64,000 nucleotides of DNA from Micromonospora alfalfae (GCF_022230925.1 NZ_JAKKFH010000025.1:243879-307878), one strand, 5' to 3'; numbered from the stretch's first letter, positions 40,862-51,059 are shown. Notes: a model not told the origin generated them from the letters alone. Numbers and translations are program-made.

Positions 40862-42254
40862 CGGCGGATTGCCTCTCATCGTCTCGGTAGTTGTCAGTGT
40901 CGTCCCCGGGGTCGGCGTGCTCGCCGCGCCCCGCGGTGTCCTGCTCATGGCCCGGCTCCACCCGGCTGACCAGAACGGTGTCGATCCGGTTGCGCCGGCC
41001 GGTGGTGCCCTCGGCGACCAGGCGGAGACCGGCGACCTCGGCCTCGGCACCCGGGATCGGCACCCGCCCCAGCGACTGGGCGAGCAGACCGCCGACCGTC
41101 TCCACCTCGTCGGTGGGCAGGTCGGTGTCGAACATCTCGCCGAGATTCTCCACCGGCAGGCGGGCGGTCACCCGCACCGAGGAGTCCGCCAGACGTTCGA
41201 CGGGCGGGCGTTCGACATCGTACTCGTCGGTGATTTCGCCGACGATCTCCTCCAGGATGTCCTCGATGGTGACCAGACCGCCGGTGCCGCCGTACTCGTC
41301 GACAACGATGACCAGGTGGTTGCGGGCCGCCTGCATCTCGGACAGCAGGTCGTCGACCGGCTTGGACTCCGGTACGAAGGTCGCCGGGCGCATCAGCTCG
41401 GCCACCGGCAACTGTTCGGCCCCCGGGTCGCCGCCACGGGAGCGCCGGATCAGGTCCTTGAGGTAGAGCACCCCCAGCACGTCGTCGACGCTCTCGCCGA
41501 TCACCGGGATGCGGGAGAAACCGGAGCGGAGGAAGAGCGCCAGCGCCTGTTCGAGTGTCTTGCCCTCCTCGATCCACACCATCTCGGTGCGCGGCACCAT
41601 CACCTCACGGGCGATGGTGTCGCCGAGCGCGAAGACGGAGTGGATCATCTGGCGTTCGCCGTGCTCGACCACGCCACGCTGCTCGGCCAGGTCGACAAGC
41701 TCCCGCAACTCCACCTGGGTGGCGAACGGGCCTTCCCGGAAGCCGCGCCCGGGGGTGACCGCGTTGCCGATCAGGATCAGCAGCGACGCGAGCGGGTTGA
41801 GCGCCCGGCCCAGCCAGCGGACCAGCGGCGCCACCGCACGACCCACGGCGTAGGCGTGCTGCCGGCCGATGGTGCGCGGGGCGACGCCCACCACCACGAA
41901 GCTGACCACTGTCATCGCACCGGCGGTCACCAGCGCGGCCCGCCAGCCGGCGCCGAAGCTGTCCACCGCCACGAGCGCCACCAGTGTGGTGGCGGTCAGC
42001 TCGGCGAGCAGCCGCAACAGCAGGAGCAGGTTGAGGTGCCGAACGACGTCGCCGGCCACTACCTGGAGGGTACGGGCGCCGCGCACGCCGTCGCGGGCCA
42101 GCTCGGCCGCTCGGGCCGGTGAGACCGCGGCGAGGGCCGCCTCGGTCATCGCGATCAGGCCGGCCAGCACCACCAGACCGGCCGCGAAGACGATCAGCTG
42201 AAAGTCGGGAAGGCCAGCGGTGGCGCCGGCCGCGAGTAACGGAGAAGTGGACAT
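40854..42254 (-). CDS. hemolysin family protein: CNNM membrane domain plus CBS pair (CorC/TlyC type)
   Basis: A 466-residue membrane protein. The N-terminal DUF21/CNNM part has about four helices (IVFAAGLVVLAGLIAMTEAAL first), then a CBS pair from VMVPRTEMVWIEEGKTLEQAL to DEYGGTGGLVTIEDILEEIVGEI, and the CorC-type C-terminal domain (VRVTARLPVENLGEMF) with an acidic tail. Relatives take part in magnesium/cobalt efflux or in sensing magnesium. The ATG at 42254 overlaps the ybeY stop by one base (TGATG). Confidence 0.92.
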   Translation of the reverse strand: MSTSPLLAAGATAGLPDFQLIVFAAGLVVLAGLIAMTEAALAAVSPARAAELARDGVRGARTLQVVAGDVVRHLNLLLLLRLLAELTATTLVALVAVDSFGAGWRAALVTAGAMTVVSFVVVGVAPRTIGRQHAYAVGRAVAPLVRWLGRALNPLASLLILIGNAVTPGRGFREGPFATQVELRELVDLAEQRGVVEHGERQMIHSVFALGDTIAREVMVPRTEMVWIEEGKTLEQALALFLRSGFSRIPVIGESVDDVLGVLYLKDLIRRSRGGDPGAEQLPVAELMRPATFVPESKPVDDLLSEMQAARNHLVIVVDEYGGTGGLVTIEDILEEIVGEITDEYDVERPPVERLADSSVRVTARLPVENLGEMFDTDLPTDEVETVGGLLAQSLGRVPIPGAEAEVAGLRLVAEGTTGRRNRIDTVLVSRVEPGHEQDTAGRGEHADPGDDTDNYRDDERQSADA

Positions 42255-42727
42255 CACTGGGTGCGGGTCGACCGCCAGCTCGCCAGCAGCCGAGCCTGGA
42301 GTGCGAACATCTCCCGCTCCTCCTCCGGCTCGGCGTGGTCATAACCGAGCAGGTGCAGCACCCCGTGCACGGTGAGCAGGTGCAGCTCGTCGGCCGGCGC
42401 GTGCCCTGCGGTCGCCGCCTGCTTGGCCGCCACCTCCGGACAGAGCACGATGTCGCCGAGCAGGGCGGGCTCGCCGCCGGCCGGCGCGGACTCACCCGGG
42501 CCGTGGTCGACGCTGCCCTCGTCCATGGGGAAGGCGAGCACGTCGGTCGGGCCGTCGCCACCCATCCAACGGTGGTTCAGCTCGGTCATGTAGTCGATGT
42601 CGACGAGCAGCACGGACAGCTCGGCGAGGGGGTTGACCCCCATCTCGTCGAGGGCGTGCCGGGCGACGGCGAGCACGGCATCGGTGTCGACGTCGACACC
42701 GGACTCGTTGGCGATCTCGATGGACAA
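42254..42727 (-). CDS. ybeY: endoribonuclease YbeY
   Basis: Zinc-dependent RNase acting in 16S rRNA 3'-end maturation and ribosome quality control. The 157 residues contain TDVLAFPMD and the metal motif HGVLHLLGYDH (three His ligands). The start is a TTG at 42727, preceded by GAGGAAA at the right distance. It lies 15 bp after phoH, and phoH-ybeY-CorC-era is the usual order. Confidence 0.96.
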   Translation of the reverse strand: MSIEIANESGVDVDTDAVLAVARHALDEMGVNPLAELSVLLVDIDYMTELNHRWMGGDGPTDVLAFPMDEGSVDHGPGESAPAGGEPALLGDIVLCPEVAAKQAATAGHAPADELHLLTVHGVLHLLGYDHAEPEEEREMFALQARLLASWRSTRTQ

Positions 42728-42742
42728 CTGCTTTCCTCTGCT

Positions 42743-43801
<1,059 letters not shown>

Positions 43802-43933
43802 AGGTTGGGCCGAAGGGCCCTGCGCCACCTGCTCTCGATCTCGGCGCCGGCCTGCTGGGCCTGGCGTGCGGACGTTACACCCATCGTATCGGTTCAACGC
43901 GGGCCGCATCGCGCCCATTTCCGCTGGCCGCGA

Positions 43934-45331
43934 TCAACTCCCGGCCCGGAAGTCGTACCGGTCGAAGGTCTCCTGGTGACGGGTGAACCGGTACGTCGCC
44001 CAGTGCATCCGGACCACCGCGCCGGCCTCGTCCCGGGTCAGCCGCAGCAGCTCACCGACCTCCCGACCGGAGACCACCCGGAACACGTCAGGCTGGTCCG
44101 GCAACGGCGTGAAGATCGCCGGCGGACGTCCGGTCGGGTCACCGACCCCACGTGCCCGCAGGGTGCCGTCGTGCCACGAGAAGACGTACTCGGAGCCCTC
44201 GCCCCACCAGCGGCCGAGCGCACCCCGCAGGGCGGCCGGCGCGGGTGCGCCGGGTCGCCAGGGCTCGATCTCGGCCGGGTCGTGCTCGACGGCAGCGGCG
44301 AGCAGCCGGTGCGACAGGTCGAACAGTTCGGTCGCCGTGCCGGACGAGCCGAGCACCGCGGCGCCCATCGCCCCGGGCGTGCCGTCACCGCCGCGGCGGC
44401 CGTACGCCCCGGAGAGGAACCCGGGCATCGCCCCGTCGTGCCCCACGTGCATCACCCGCTCCCCCTGCGGGACCAGGATCAGCCCCAGCCCGAAGCCCGC
44501 GCCCCAGAGCGTCTCGTCGGTGGTGGTCAGCGGCCAGCGCATCTCGTCGAGGGTGGCCGGGGCGAGGACCACGCCGGCCGGGTCCAGCGCCGCCGGGTCG
44601 GCCAGGAACGCCGCCCAGCGGGCCATGTCGGTAGCGGTGCTCCAGAGCTGGGCGGCCGGGCCGACCGCGCCGAAGTCGGTCGGCGGTTCGGGGTGCGCCT
44701 CGTCGGAGTACGCGTCGACCAGGAACCCGGTGGCCGCCGTCGGCAGTGGGCTCACTGTGGTGTCGGTCAGCCCCAGCGGCGTCAGGATCCGCTCGGTGAG
44801 CGCCTGCGCCCAGCTGCCGCCCCGGCACCTGGCCACGAGTTGGCCGAGTACGGCCACGCCCAGGTTGGAGTAGTGGAACCGGCGGCCGGTCGGCAGCACC
44901 CGCTCGGCCCGGTCCAACTCGGCGACAAGTTGGTCGTCGTCCGGTGCGCGCAGGCTGTCCCACACGTCGCCGAACGGCTCGCGTTGCAGGCCACCGGTGT
45001 GCGACAGCAACCGACGTACGGTCAGGTCGCCGTGCGCCGGGAGGTCCAGGTGCCGGCCCACCGGGTCGTCCAGGTCCAGCAGCCCGTCGTCGCGGCACTG
45101 CAGGACCAGCGCCGCGGTGAACGTCTTGGTGATCGAGCCGATCCGGAACTGGGTGCCCGCGCCCAGAGGGCTGTCGGTGCCGGTCTCGCCGACGGTGCAG
45201 CTCCAGAGCGGCCGGTCGGCCCGGTGCAGCGCCGCGGACACCGCCGGAACCCGGGCTTCGGCCTGCACCCGCCGGACCAACCGGTCCAGGTGCTCGTCCG
45301 CCCGAGAGCCGGGCGCCGCACCTGGGGTCAC
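43934..45331 (-). CDS. serine hydrolase, class C beta-lactamase/DD-peptidase fold
   Basis: A 465-residue penicillin-recognising enzyme. Motifs: SxxK as Ser66-Ile-Thr-Lys69, YSN at 154-156, and HVGHDG (about 297) in place of KTG, as in esterase-like or D-aminopeptidase-like members. A lipocalin-like C-terminal domain follows (RWWGEGSEYVFSWHDGTLR). No signal peptide is seen, so it probably acts in the cytosol and need not be a resistance enzyme. GTG start overlapping the HIT gene stop by 4 bp. Confidence 0.88.
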   Translation of the reverse strand: MTPGAAPGSRADEHLDRLVRRVQAEARVPAVSAALHRADRPLWSCTVGETGTDSPLGAGTQFRIGSITKTFTAALVLQCRDDGLLDLDDPVGRHLDLPAHGDLTVRRLLSHTGGLQREPFGDVWDSLRAPDDDQLVAELDRAERVLPTGRRFHYSNLGVAVLGQLVARCRGGSWAQALTERILTPLGLTDTTVSPLPTAATGFLVDAYSDEAHPEPPTDFGAVGPAAQLWSTATDMARWAAFLADPAALDPAGVVLAPATLDEMRWPLTTTDETLWGAGFGLGLILVPQGERVMHVGHDGAMPGFLSGAYGRRGGDGTPGAMGAAVLGSSGTATELFDLSHRLLAAAVEHDPAEIEPWRPGAPAPAALRGALGRWWGEGSEYVFSWHDGTLRARGVGDPTGRPPAIFTPLPDQPDVFRVVSGREVGELLRLTRDEAGAVVRMHWATYRFTRHQETFDRYDFRAGS

Positions 45332-45687
45332 GCCAGGTCCCGGGCGAGCATCGGGCCGAGCGGCGCACCACCGAGCAGGTGCGCGTGCACGTGGAACACC
45401 TCCTGCCCGCCGTACGCGCCGGTGTTGAACATCAGCCGGAACCCGTCGCCGAGCAGCCCCTCGTCCTCGGCCACGGCGGCGGACGTCGCCAGCACGTCGG
45501 CGGCCAGCGCCGGGTCACCCTGGGCGAGCGTCGCGACGTCGGCGTAGTGCTCCTTCGGAATGACCAGGACGTGCACCGGCGCCTTCGGGTCGATGTCGCG
45601 GAAGGCGAGCGTGGTGTCGGTCTCCCGGACCACTGTGGCCGGAATCTCCCCGGCGACGATGCGGCAGAACAGGCAGTCGGATCCCAT
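45328..45687 (-). CDS. HIT family nucleotide hydrolase
   Basis: A 119-residue histidine triad protein: CLFC with HYADV-type zinc site (Cys5, Cys8) and the catalytic HVHAH triad (His99, His101, His103). Members hydrolyse adenosine phosphoramidates or dinucleoside polyphosphates. The ATG at 45687 is the family start. Translationally coupled to the serine hydrolase gene. Confidence 0.93.
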   Translation of the reverse strand: MGSDCLFCRIVAGEIPATVVRETDTTLAFRDIDPKAPVHVLVIPKEHYADVATLAQGDPALAADVLATSAAVAEDEGLLGDGFRLMFNTGAYGGQEVFHVHAHLLGGAPLGPMLARDLA

Positions 45688-45787
45688 CGGGGCAGTGTAA
45701 GGACTAACCGGCCGGGGGCGCCGCGGCGCAGCGTGCGCCGCCGGCCCGTTCGCAGGGGGGCGGCACGGCTGAGGCAGGATGGCCGGC

Positions 45788-46549
45788 ATGACGGATCGGG
45801 CGGTACTCGTGACCGGTGCCTCGCGCGGGATCGGCCGCGCGGTGGCGGAGGCGTTCGCAGCGGGCGGCGACCGGGTGGCCATCCATCACCGCGACTCCGC
45901 CGATGCGGCCGAGGAGCTGCGCGGGCAACTGCCCGGCGCCGGGCACGTGGTGGTCCGCGCCGACCTCACCGATCCGGACGCGGTCCGGGTCATGGTCGAC
46001 CGGGCCGCCGAACTGCTCGGTGGGCTGGACGTGCTGGTCAACAACGCCGGGACGTACGGCGACCGCGACGACCCGCACCCCATCTTCGGCGCCTCGTACG
46101 AACAGTGGCAGCAGCGCTGGCGGCAGGTGCTGGAGACCAACCTGACCGGCGCCGGCAACGTCACCTGGTGCGCCGCCCAGCACATGCGCGAACGCGGCGG
46201 GCGGATCGTCAACGTCTCGTCCCGTGGCGCGTTCCGCGGCGAGCCGCACCAGCCGGCGTACGGTGCCAGCAAGGCGGGGCTGAACGCGCTGGGCCAGTCC
46301 CTCGCCGTGGCGCTCGCGCCGTACGGCATCACTGTCGCCACCGTCGCGCCGGGCTTCGTGGCGACGGACATGGTCACCGAGTACCTGCGCGGTGCGGAGG
46401 GCGCGGCGATCCGGGCGCAGAGCCCGTTCGACCGGGTGGGCAAACCGGAGGAGATCGCCGCCGCCGTGCACTGGCTGGCCTCGCCGCAGGCCGAGTGGGC
46501 CTCGGGCACGATCGTCGACGTCAACGGCGCCTCCTACCTGCGCAGCTGA
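45788..46549 (+). CDS. short-chain dehydrogenase/reductase
   Basis: A classical SDR of 253 residues: cofactor motif TGASRGIG, NNAGTYG, catalytic Ser in VNVSSRGAF and Tyr-x-x-x-Lys as YGASK, then APGFVATDM. The NADPH preference suggested by the Arg after TGAS fits 3-oxoacyl-ACP-reductase-like enzymes, but the substrate is open. An in-frame ATG nine bases earlier (45779) is possible. The last codon is followed within two bases by the truncated polyphosphate kinase frame. Confidence 0.9.
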   Translation: MTDRAVLVTGASRGIGRAVAEAFAAGGDRVAIHHRDSADAAEELRGQLPGAGHVVVRADLTDPDAVRVMVDRAAELLGGLDVLVNNAGTYGDRDDPHPIFGASYEQWQQRWRQVLETNLTGAGNVTWCAAQHMRERGGRIVNVSSRGAFRGEPHQPAYGASKAGLNALGQSLAVALAPYGITVATVAPGFVATDMVTEYLRGAEGAAIRAQSPFDRVGKPEEIAAAVHWLASPQAEWASGTIVDVNGASYLRS

Positions 46550-46550
46550 G

Positions 46551-47177
46551 GTGGAGCACCTCAACCCGCGTGGCGCGTCGGTGGTGGCGCTCGCCAAGCC
46601 GGACGAGCGGGAAGCCGCCCAGTGGTACTTCCAGCGGTGGCTGGCACACCTGCCGGCGGCCGGTGAGATCGTGCTGTTCGACCGTTCCTGGTACAACCGG
46701 GCCGGCGTGGAGCGGGTGATGGGCTTCTGTAGCCGCAAGGAGTACCTGGAGTTCCTGCGGCAGGCCCCGGAGCTGGAACGGATGCTGGTGCGCTCGGGCA
46801 TCCGGCTGGTCAAGTTCTGGTTCTCCGTCTCGCAGAACGAGCAGCGCACCCGGTTCGCGATCCGCCAGGTCGACCCGGTCCGGCAGTGGAAGCTGTCTCC
46901 GATGGACATCGCCTCACTCGACCGCTGGGACGAGTACACCGAGGCCAAGGAGGCGATGTTCTTCTGGACCGACACGGCCGACGCGCCGTGGACTGTGGTG
47001 AAGAGCAACGACAAGAAGCGGGCCCGGCTGGAGGCGATGCGGCACGTGCTGCACCGCTTCGACTACACCGGCAAGGACCTCGCAGTGGTCGGCGCACCTG
47101 ACCCGCAGATCATCGGGCCGGCCGGGCTGGACCTCGGGCCGGAGGAAGAGGTGGTGCCGGTGTTTCCCCGGCCCTGA
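46551..47177 (+). pseudogene. polyphosphate kinase 2, 5'-truncated (P-loop missing)
   Basis: The 208 codons match PPK2 from the middle of the enzyme onward: EHLNPRGASVVAL, QWYFQRWLAHLPAAGEIVLFDRSWYNRAGVERVMGFC (given in parts; DRSWYNR is Walker B), KFWFSVSQNEQRTRF, WKLSPMDIASL and the C-terminal WTVVKSNDKKRARL. The first 80 or so residues of the family, with the Walker A motif G-x-D-x-x-G-K-x-G, are absent, and the preserved part abuts the SDR stop. The remaining frame is intact and starts with a possible GTG, but without the P-loop it should not be an active kinase. A deletion joining the two genes is the simplest reading. Confidence 0.8.
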
Positions 47178-47195
47178 ACCAACCAGAACCCACTG

Positions 47196-47930
47196 TCACC
47201 AGCGGCCGAGGCGGGCGGCGAGCACACTGAGGGCCGCCACGCCGGCGGTGGAGGTGCGCAGCACTGCCGGTCCGAGGCGTACGGGTCGCCCGCCGGCCTC
47301 GGCGAAGGCGGTCAGCTCGGCCGGGGCGATGCCACCCTCCGGGCCGATCACCAGCACGATCTCGCCGGTGGTGGGCAGCTCTGCGGTGGTGAGCCGGTCT
47401 TCGGCCTCCTCGTGCAGCACGAACCCGGCGGCGGCACCGGCGATCCGACGGGCCACAGTGGCGGTGGACTCGTCCGGCGCGCCGGCCACCACCGGCAGCC
47501 ACGGCCGGCGGGCCTGCTTGGCCGCCTCCCGGGCGGTGGCCACCCACTTCTCCCGGGCGCGTACGCCCCGGTCGCCGCGCCACTGGGTCACCGAGCGCGA
47601 CGCCGCCCAGGGCACGATCTCGTCCACCCCGACCTCGGTCATCGCCTGCACGGCCAGCTCACCCCGGTCGCCCTTGGCGATGCCCTGCACTGTCACCAGC
47701 CGGGGTACCGGCGCGTCCGCGTACCCCCGGGAGGTGATGGTGACCTCCAGGCTGCCCCGGCCGACGGCGGTGACCACGGCGGCGGCCGTGCCACCCCGGC
47801 CGTCGGCGAGCAGCAGTTCCTCGCCGACGCGCAGCCGCTGCACTGTCGCGGCGTGGTGCCCCTCCGGGCCGTCCACTGTGAGCGCGTCGCCGGTGGGCAG
47901 CGCCTCCACCAGGAACAGCGGTGCGGACAC
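47196..47930 (-). CDS. rsmE: 16S rRNA (uracil-1498-N3)-methyltransferase
   Basis: SPOUT-class methyltransferase of 244 residues acting on 16S rRNA. Motifs: VQGIAKGDRGELAVQAMTEVGV, the binding knot VLVIGPEGGIAPAEL, and RLGPAVLRTSTAGVAAL at the end (cited in parts). The GTG at 47930 gives the family start SAPLFLVEAL. The dnaJ stop is 2 bp upstream, so it belongs to the hrcA-dnaJ unit. Confidence 0.95.
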   Translation of the reverse strand: MSAPLFLVEALPTGDALTVDGPEGHHAATVQRLRVGEELLLADGRGGTAAAVVTAVGRGSLEVTITSRGYADAPVPRLVTVQGIAKGDRGELAVQAMTEVGVDEIVPWAASRSVTQWRGDRGVRAREKWVATAREAAKQARRPWLPVVAGAPDESTATVARRIAGAAAGFVLHEEAEDRLTTAELPTTGEIVLVIGPEGGIAPAELTAFAEAGGRPVRLGPAVLRTSTAGVAALSVLAARLGRW

Positions 47931-47931
47931 C

Positions 47932-49077
47932 TCAGGCGTGCCCGTTGAACGCGTCGCGCATCCGGGAGAAGAAGCCGCCCTGCTTGGACAACTCAGCGAC
48001 CTCCTCGCCACGGGTCTTGGCGAAGTCGCGCAGCATCTTCTCCTGGTCCGGGTCGAGCTTGGTCGGCGTCCGCACGTCCAGGTGGACGTAGAGGTCGCCT
48101 CGGCCGGTGCCGCGCAGGTGCGGCACGCCCCGGGCGCGCAGTCGCAGCGTGCTGGCCGGCTGGGTGCCGGCCTTGACGTCGACGGTCTCCTCGCTGTCCA
48201 GCGTCTTGATGGTCAGCCGGGTGCCCAGCGCCGCCGCCGTCATCGGCACGGTGACCCGGCAGTGCAGGTCGTCGCCCTTGCGGGAGTACACGTCGTGCGG
48301 ACGCTCGTGGATCTCCACGTAGAGGTCGCCGGCGGTGCCGCCGCCGGGGCCCACCTCGCCCTGCTGGGCCAGCCGGATCCGCATGCCGTCCTCGACACCG
48401 GCCGGGATCTTGACGGTCAGCGAACGGCGGGTCCGCACCCGGCCGTCGCCGGCGCAGGTGGGGCAGGGGTGCGGGATGGTGGTGCCGTAGCCCTGGCACA
48501 CGGTGCACGGCCGGGCGGAGACCACCTGGCCGAGGAAGGTGCGCTGCACCGACTGCACCTCGCCCCGGCCAGCACACGCCTCGCAGGTCGCCAGGTGCGT
48601 GCCGGCGGCCGTGCCGGCACCGGAGCAGGTGGTGCAGAGCACAGCGGTGTCGACGGTGATCGGGGCCTCCACGCCGAAGGCCGTCTCGTGCAGGTCGAGT
48701 TCGAGCCGCAGGATCGCGTCGGCGCCTGGGCGGGTACGCGGCCGTGGGCCACGGGCGCCACCTCCGGCACCGCCGAAGAACGCGTCCATGATGTCCTGGA
48801 AACCGACGAACGGGCCGGCGCCTCCGGGGCCACCCGGGCCGCCAGCGCCACCGCCACCCGGGGCGAGCGGGTCGCCACCCAGGTCGACGATCTGCCGCTT
48901 CCGGTCGTCCGAGAGCACCTCGTACGCGGCGTTGATGTCCTTGAACTTCTCCTGAGCCTCCGGGTCCGGATTGACGTCCGGGTGGAACTGGCGTGCCAGC
49001 TTGCGGTAGGCGCGCTTGATCTCGTCATCGGAGGCTTCCCGGCTCACACCGAGAATGCCGTAGTAGTCCCTGGCCAC
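47932..49077 (-). CDS. dnaJ: chaperone protein DnaJ
   Basis: Type I co-chaperone of DnaK. N-terminal J domain with HPD (FHPDVNPD), a Gly-rich linker, four zinc repeats CTTCSGAG, CEACAGRG, CTVCQGYG and CPTCAGDG, and the C-terminal substrate-binding domains. The GTG at 49077 gives VARDYYGILGVSREA, as in actinobacterial DnaJ2; an ATG six codons earlier (49095) is possible. It is downstream of hrcA and its CIRCE, so it should be heat inducible. DnaK and GrpE are not in the window. Confidence 0.95.
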   Translation of the reverse strand: MARDYYGILGVSREASDDEIKRAYRKLARQFHPDVNPDPEAQEKFKDINAAYEVLSDDRKRQIVDLGGDPLAPGGGGAGGPGGPGGAGPFVGFQDIMDAFFGGAGGGARGPRPRTRPGADAILRLELDLHETAFGVEAPITVDTAVLCTTCSGAGTAAGTHLATCEACAGRGEVQSVQRTFLGQVVSARPCTVCQGYGTTIPHPCPTCAGDGRVRTRRSLTVKIPAGVEDGMRIRLAQQGEVGPGGGTAGDLYVEIHERPHDVYSRKGDDLHCRVTVPMTAAALGTRLTIKTLDSEETVDVKAGTQPASTLRLRARGVPHLRGTGRGDLYVHLDVRTPTKLDPDQEKMLRDFAKTRGEEVAELSKQGGFFSRMRDAFNGHA

Positions 49078-49152
49078 TGCGTTCCGTGTCCTCATGTTCG
49101 TCTCGCGTTGCGCCGGTCGGCGGCCGCAGCCGGCCGCATCGGCCCTGACCAA

Positions 49153-50175
49153 TCAGTTCTGGGCCAGCAACTCGCCCACGTAGCGTGCCACGGCGCGCAC
49201 CGTGGCGATGTTGCCGGGGTAGTCCATCCGGGTGGGCCCCAGCACCCCCAGGCCACCCACGATGGTGGTGCCCGGGCCGTACCCGGTGCTGACCACCGAG
49301 GCGGCGCGCAGGTTGTCGAACTCGTTCTCGTCGCCGATCAGCACCCGGGTCGTGCTCGGCTCGGTCTCGCCGATGAGCTTGAGCAGCACGACCTCCTCCT
49401 CCAGAGCTTCGAGGATCGGCCGCAGCGAGCCCTGGAAGTCGAGCAGGCCGCCCCGGGTGAGGTTCGCGGTGCCGGCGAGCGCGATCCGTTCCTCGTGCCG
49501 CTCGACGAGCGTCTCCAGCAGGACGGTGGCGAGCGTGGTCATGGTCGGGCGCAGCCCGGTCGGCGCTTCCTCGACAAGCGCCTGCACCAGCGGCGGCGTC
49601 TCGGACAGCCGGGCGTTGGCGAGCTTCTCGTTGATCAGTCGACGCAGGTCGGTGACGTCGTCGGCGGGCACCGGGCCGGGCAGCTCCACGAGTCGCTGTT
49701 CCACCCGCCCGGTGTCGGCGATCATGACGAGCATCAGCCGGGTGGTGGAGATCGGCACCAGCTCCAGGTGACGCACCGAGGAGCGGGCCAGGCTCGGGTA
49801 CTGAACGACGGCGACCTGCCGGGTCAGCTGGGCGAGCAACCGCACAGTGCGGTGCACCACATCGTCGAGGTCGACAGCGCCGACCAGGAACCGCTCGATG
49901 GCCCGGCGCTCGGCCGGGCTGAGCGGCTTGACCCGGGAAAGCCTGTCGACGAAGAGGCGGTAGCCGCGGTCGGTGGGCACCCGGCCGGCACTGGTGTGCG
50001 GCTGCCGGATGTAGCCCTCCTCCTCCAGCACGGCCATGTCGTTGCGGACCGTGGCCGGGGAGACCCCGAGCTGGTGCCGCTCGACCAGCGCCTTGCTGCC
50101 GACCGGCTCCTGGGTGGAGACGTAGTCTTCGACGATGGCGCGGAGCACTGCGAGTTTCCGGTCGTCGAGACCCAT
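49153..50175 (-). CDS. hrcA: heat-inducible transcription repressor HrcA
   Basis: Represses chaperone genes by binding CIRCE. The 340-residue protein has the winged HTH (VGSKALVERHQLGVSPATVRNDM, in parts), a central GAF-like part and the family end NIATVRAVARYVGELLAQN. The ATG at 50175 follows CAGGAGG. A perfect CIRCE lies 57 bp upstream, giving autoregulation. Its stop is 75 bp from dnaJ. Confidence 0.96.
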   Translation of the reverse strand: MGLDDRKLAVLRAIVEDYVSTQEPVGSKALVERHQLGVSPATVRNDMAVLEEEGYIRQPHTSAGRVPTDRGYRLFVDRLSRVKPLSPAERRAIERFLVGAVDLDDVVHRTVRLLAQLTRQVAVVQYPSLARSSVRHLELVPISTTRLMLVMIADTGRVEQRLVELPGPVPADDVTDLRRLINEKLANARLSETPPLVQALVEEAPTGLRPTMTTLATVLLETLVERHEERIALAGTANLTRGGLLDFQGSLRPILEALEEEVVLLKLIGETEPSTTRVLIGDENEFDNLRAASVVSTGYGPGTTIVGGLGVLGPTRMDYPGNIATVRAVARYVGELLAQN

Positions 50176-50231
50176 CCTCCGCACCTCCTGTCGCACGTCG
50201 GCCGCCGGCGCTCTGGGCCGGCCGGGCCGTC

Positions 50232-50258
50232 CTGGCACTCGACTGTAACGAGTGCCAG
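50232..50258 (-). promoter_or_regulatory. CIRCE operator
   Basis: CTGGCACTC, nine bases, GAGTGCCAG: a perfect 9-9-9 inverted repeat matching the CIRCE consensus (TTAGCACTC-N9-GAGTGCTAA) at all core positions. It precedes hrcA. Confidence 0.93.
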
Positions 50259-50401
50259 TCTACGTCGGCGGGCCCGCCGACGCGATGATCAACGGCCACC
50301 CGTCGGTGCGGCCCACGCCACCGGCGTTGGGCCGATCGGCCCGCACTGCCGGGCGGTGTCGCTCTGGTGCGGCGTTGCCACGGGCACCTACCGTGACATC
50401 C

Positions 50402-51028
50402 ATGACTGAACCTCCTCGCCCTCCCGGGTCGGGCGACCCCGGCAACTACCCGCCGGAGCCCACCTCCCCAGGCCCGTCCCCGTCGGCCGAGCCGCCCACC
50501 GCACCACTGTCCGGGGCACCCGGCCCGGCCGGCTATCCCCCGGCCGGTGGCTATCCGCCGCCCACCGGTGACCAACCGCCGTCAGGCGGCTACCCTCCGG
50601 CAGGCGGCTACCCCCCGCCCGGGGGCTACCCCCCACCCGGCGGCTACCCGGCCGGTGGGGCCTACGGCGGCCCCGGCGGCGGCTACGCCAACAACGAGGA
50701 CAAGACCTGGGCCCTTGTCGCGCACTTCGGCGGCGCCCTCGGCGCACTGGTCAGCTTTGGTCCGCTGGGCTTCGTCGCCCCGCTCATCGCCTACCTGGCC
50801 CGGGGTCAGCAGTCGCCGACCGTCCGGGCGCACGCCCTCGCCGCCCTGAACTTCCAGATCCTCTGGTCGATCATCGCGTTCGTGCTGCTCTTCGTGAGCT
50901 GGTGCCTGCTCTTCCTGCCCAGCATCGCCGTCGTGGTGATCCAGATCCTGTTCGGGATCATCGCCGGCATGAAGGCCAACGAGGGCACCCCGTACCGCTA
51001 CCCGATGACCGCCAACTTCATCAAGTGA
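50402..51028 (+). CDS. DUF4870 family membrane protein with Pro/Gly/Tyr repeats
   Basis: A 208-residue protein. Residues 1-95 are disordered and rich in GGYPP repeats (at least six), then a DUF4870 domain: KTWALVAHFGGALGALVSFGPLGFVAPLIAYLARG (in parts), HALAALNFQILWSIIAFVLLF and a last helix VVVIQILFGIIAGMKANEG, three to four membrane segments. Function unknown; the repeats may mediate clustering. It diverges from hrcA and converges on hemW. Confidence 0.85.
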   Translation: MTEPPRPPGSGDPGNYPPEPTSPGPSPSAEPPTAPLSGAPGPAGYPPAGGYPPPTGDQPPSGGYPPAGGYPPPGGYPPPGGYPAGGAYGGPGGGYANNEDKTWALVAHFGGALGALVSFGPLGFVAPLIAYLARGQQSPTVRAHALAALNFQILWSIIAFVLLFVSWCLLFLPSIAVVVIQILFGIIAGMKANEGTPYRYPMTANFIK

Positions 51029-51038
51029 ACCGGTCCGG

Positions 51039-51059
51039 CCGCTCCCCCGGCCGGAGCGG
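51039..51059. terminator. hairpin between DUF4870 gene and hemW
   Basis: CCGCTCC and GGAGCGG pair around CCCGGCC, with an alternative longer pairing of GCCGCTCCCC to GGGGAGCGGC further on. Located between convergent genes, so it can serve both. Confidence 0.55.

Noticed and set aside
43934..45331. Secreted beta-lactamase
   Set aside because: SxxK and YSN are present, but there is no signal peptide and the third motif is HVGHDG, as in esterase-like members.
45700..45775. Hairpin GCGGCGCA/TGCGCCGC between HIT and SDR genes as terminator
   Set aside because: The genes diverge here, so a terminator has no place; the pairing is short and expected in such GC-rich sequence.
47248..50409. Open frame of over 1000 codons on the plus strand
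   Set aside because: Antisense to rsmE, dnaJ and hrcA, which have unmistakable motifs and a CIRCE; composition of the plus frame is low-complexity.
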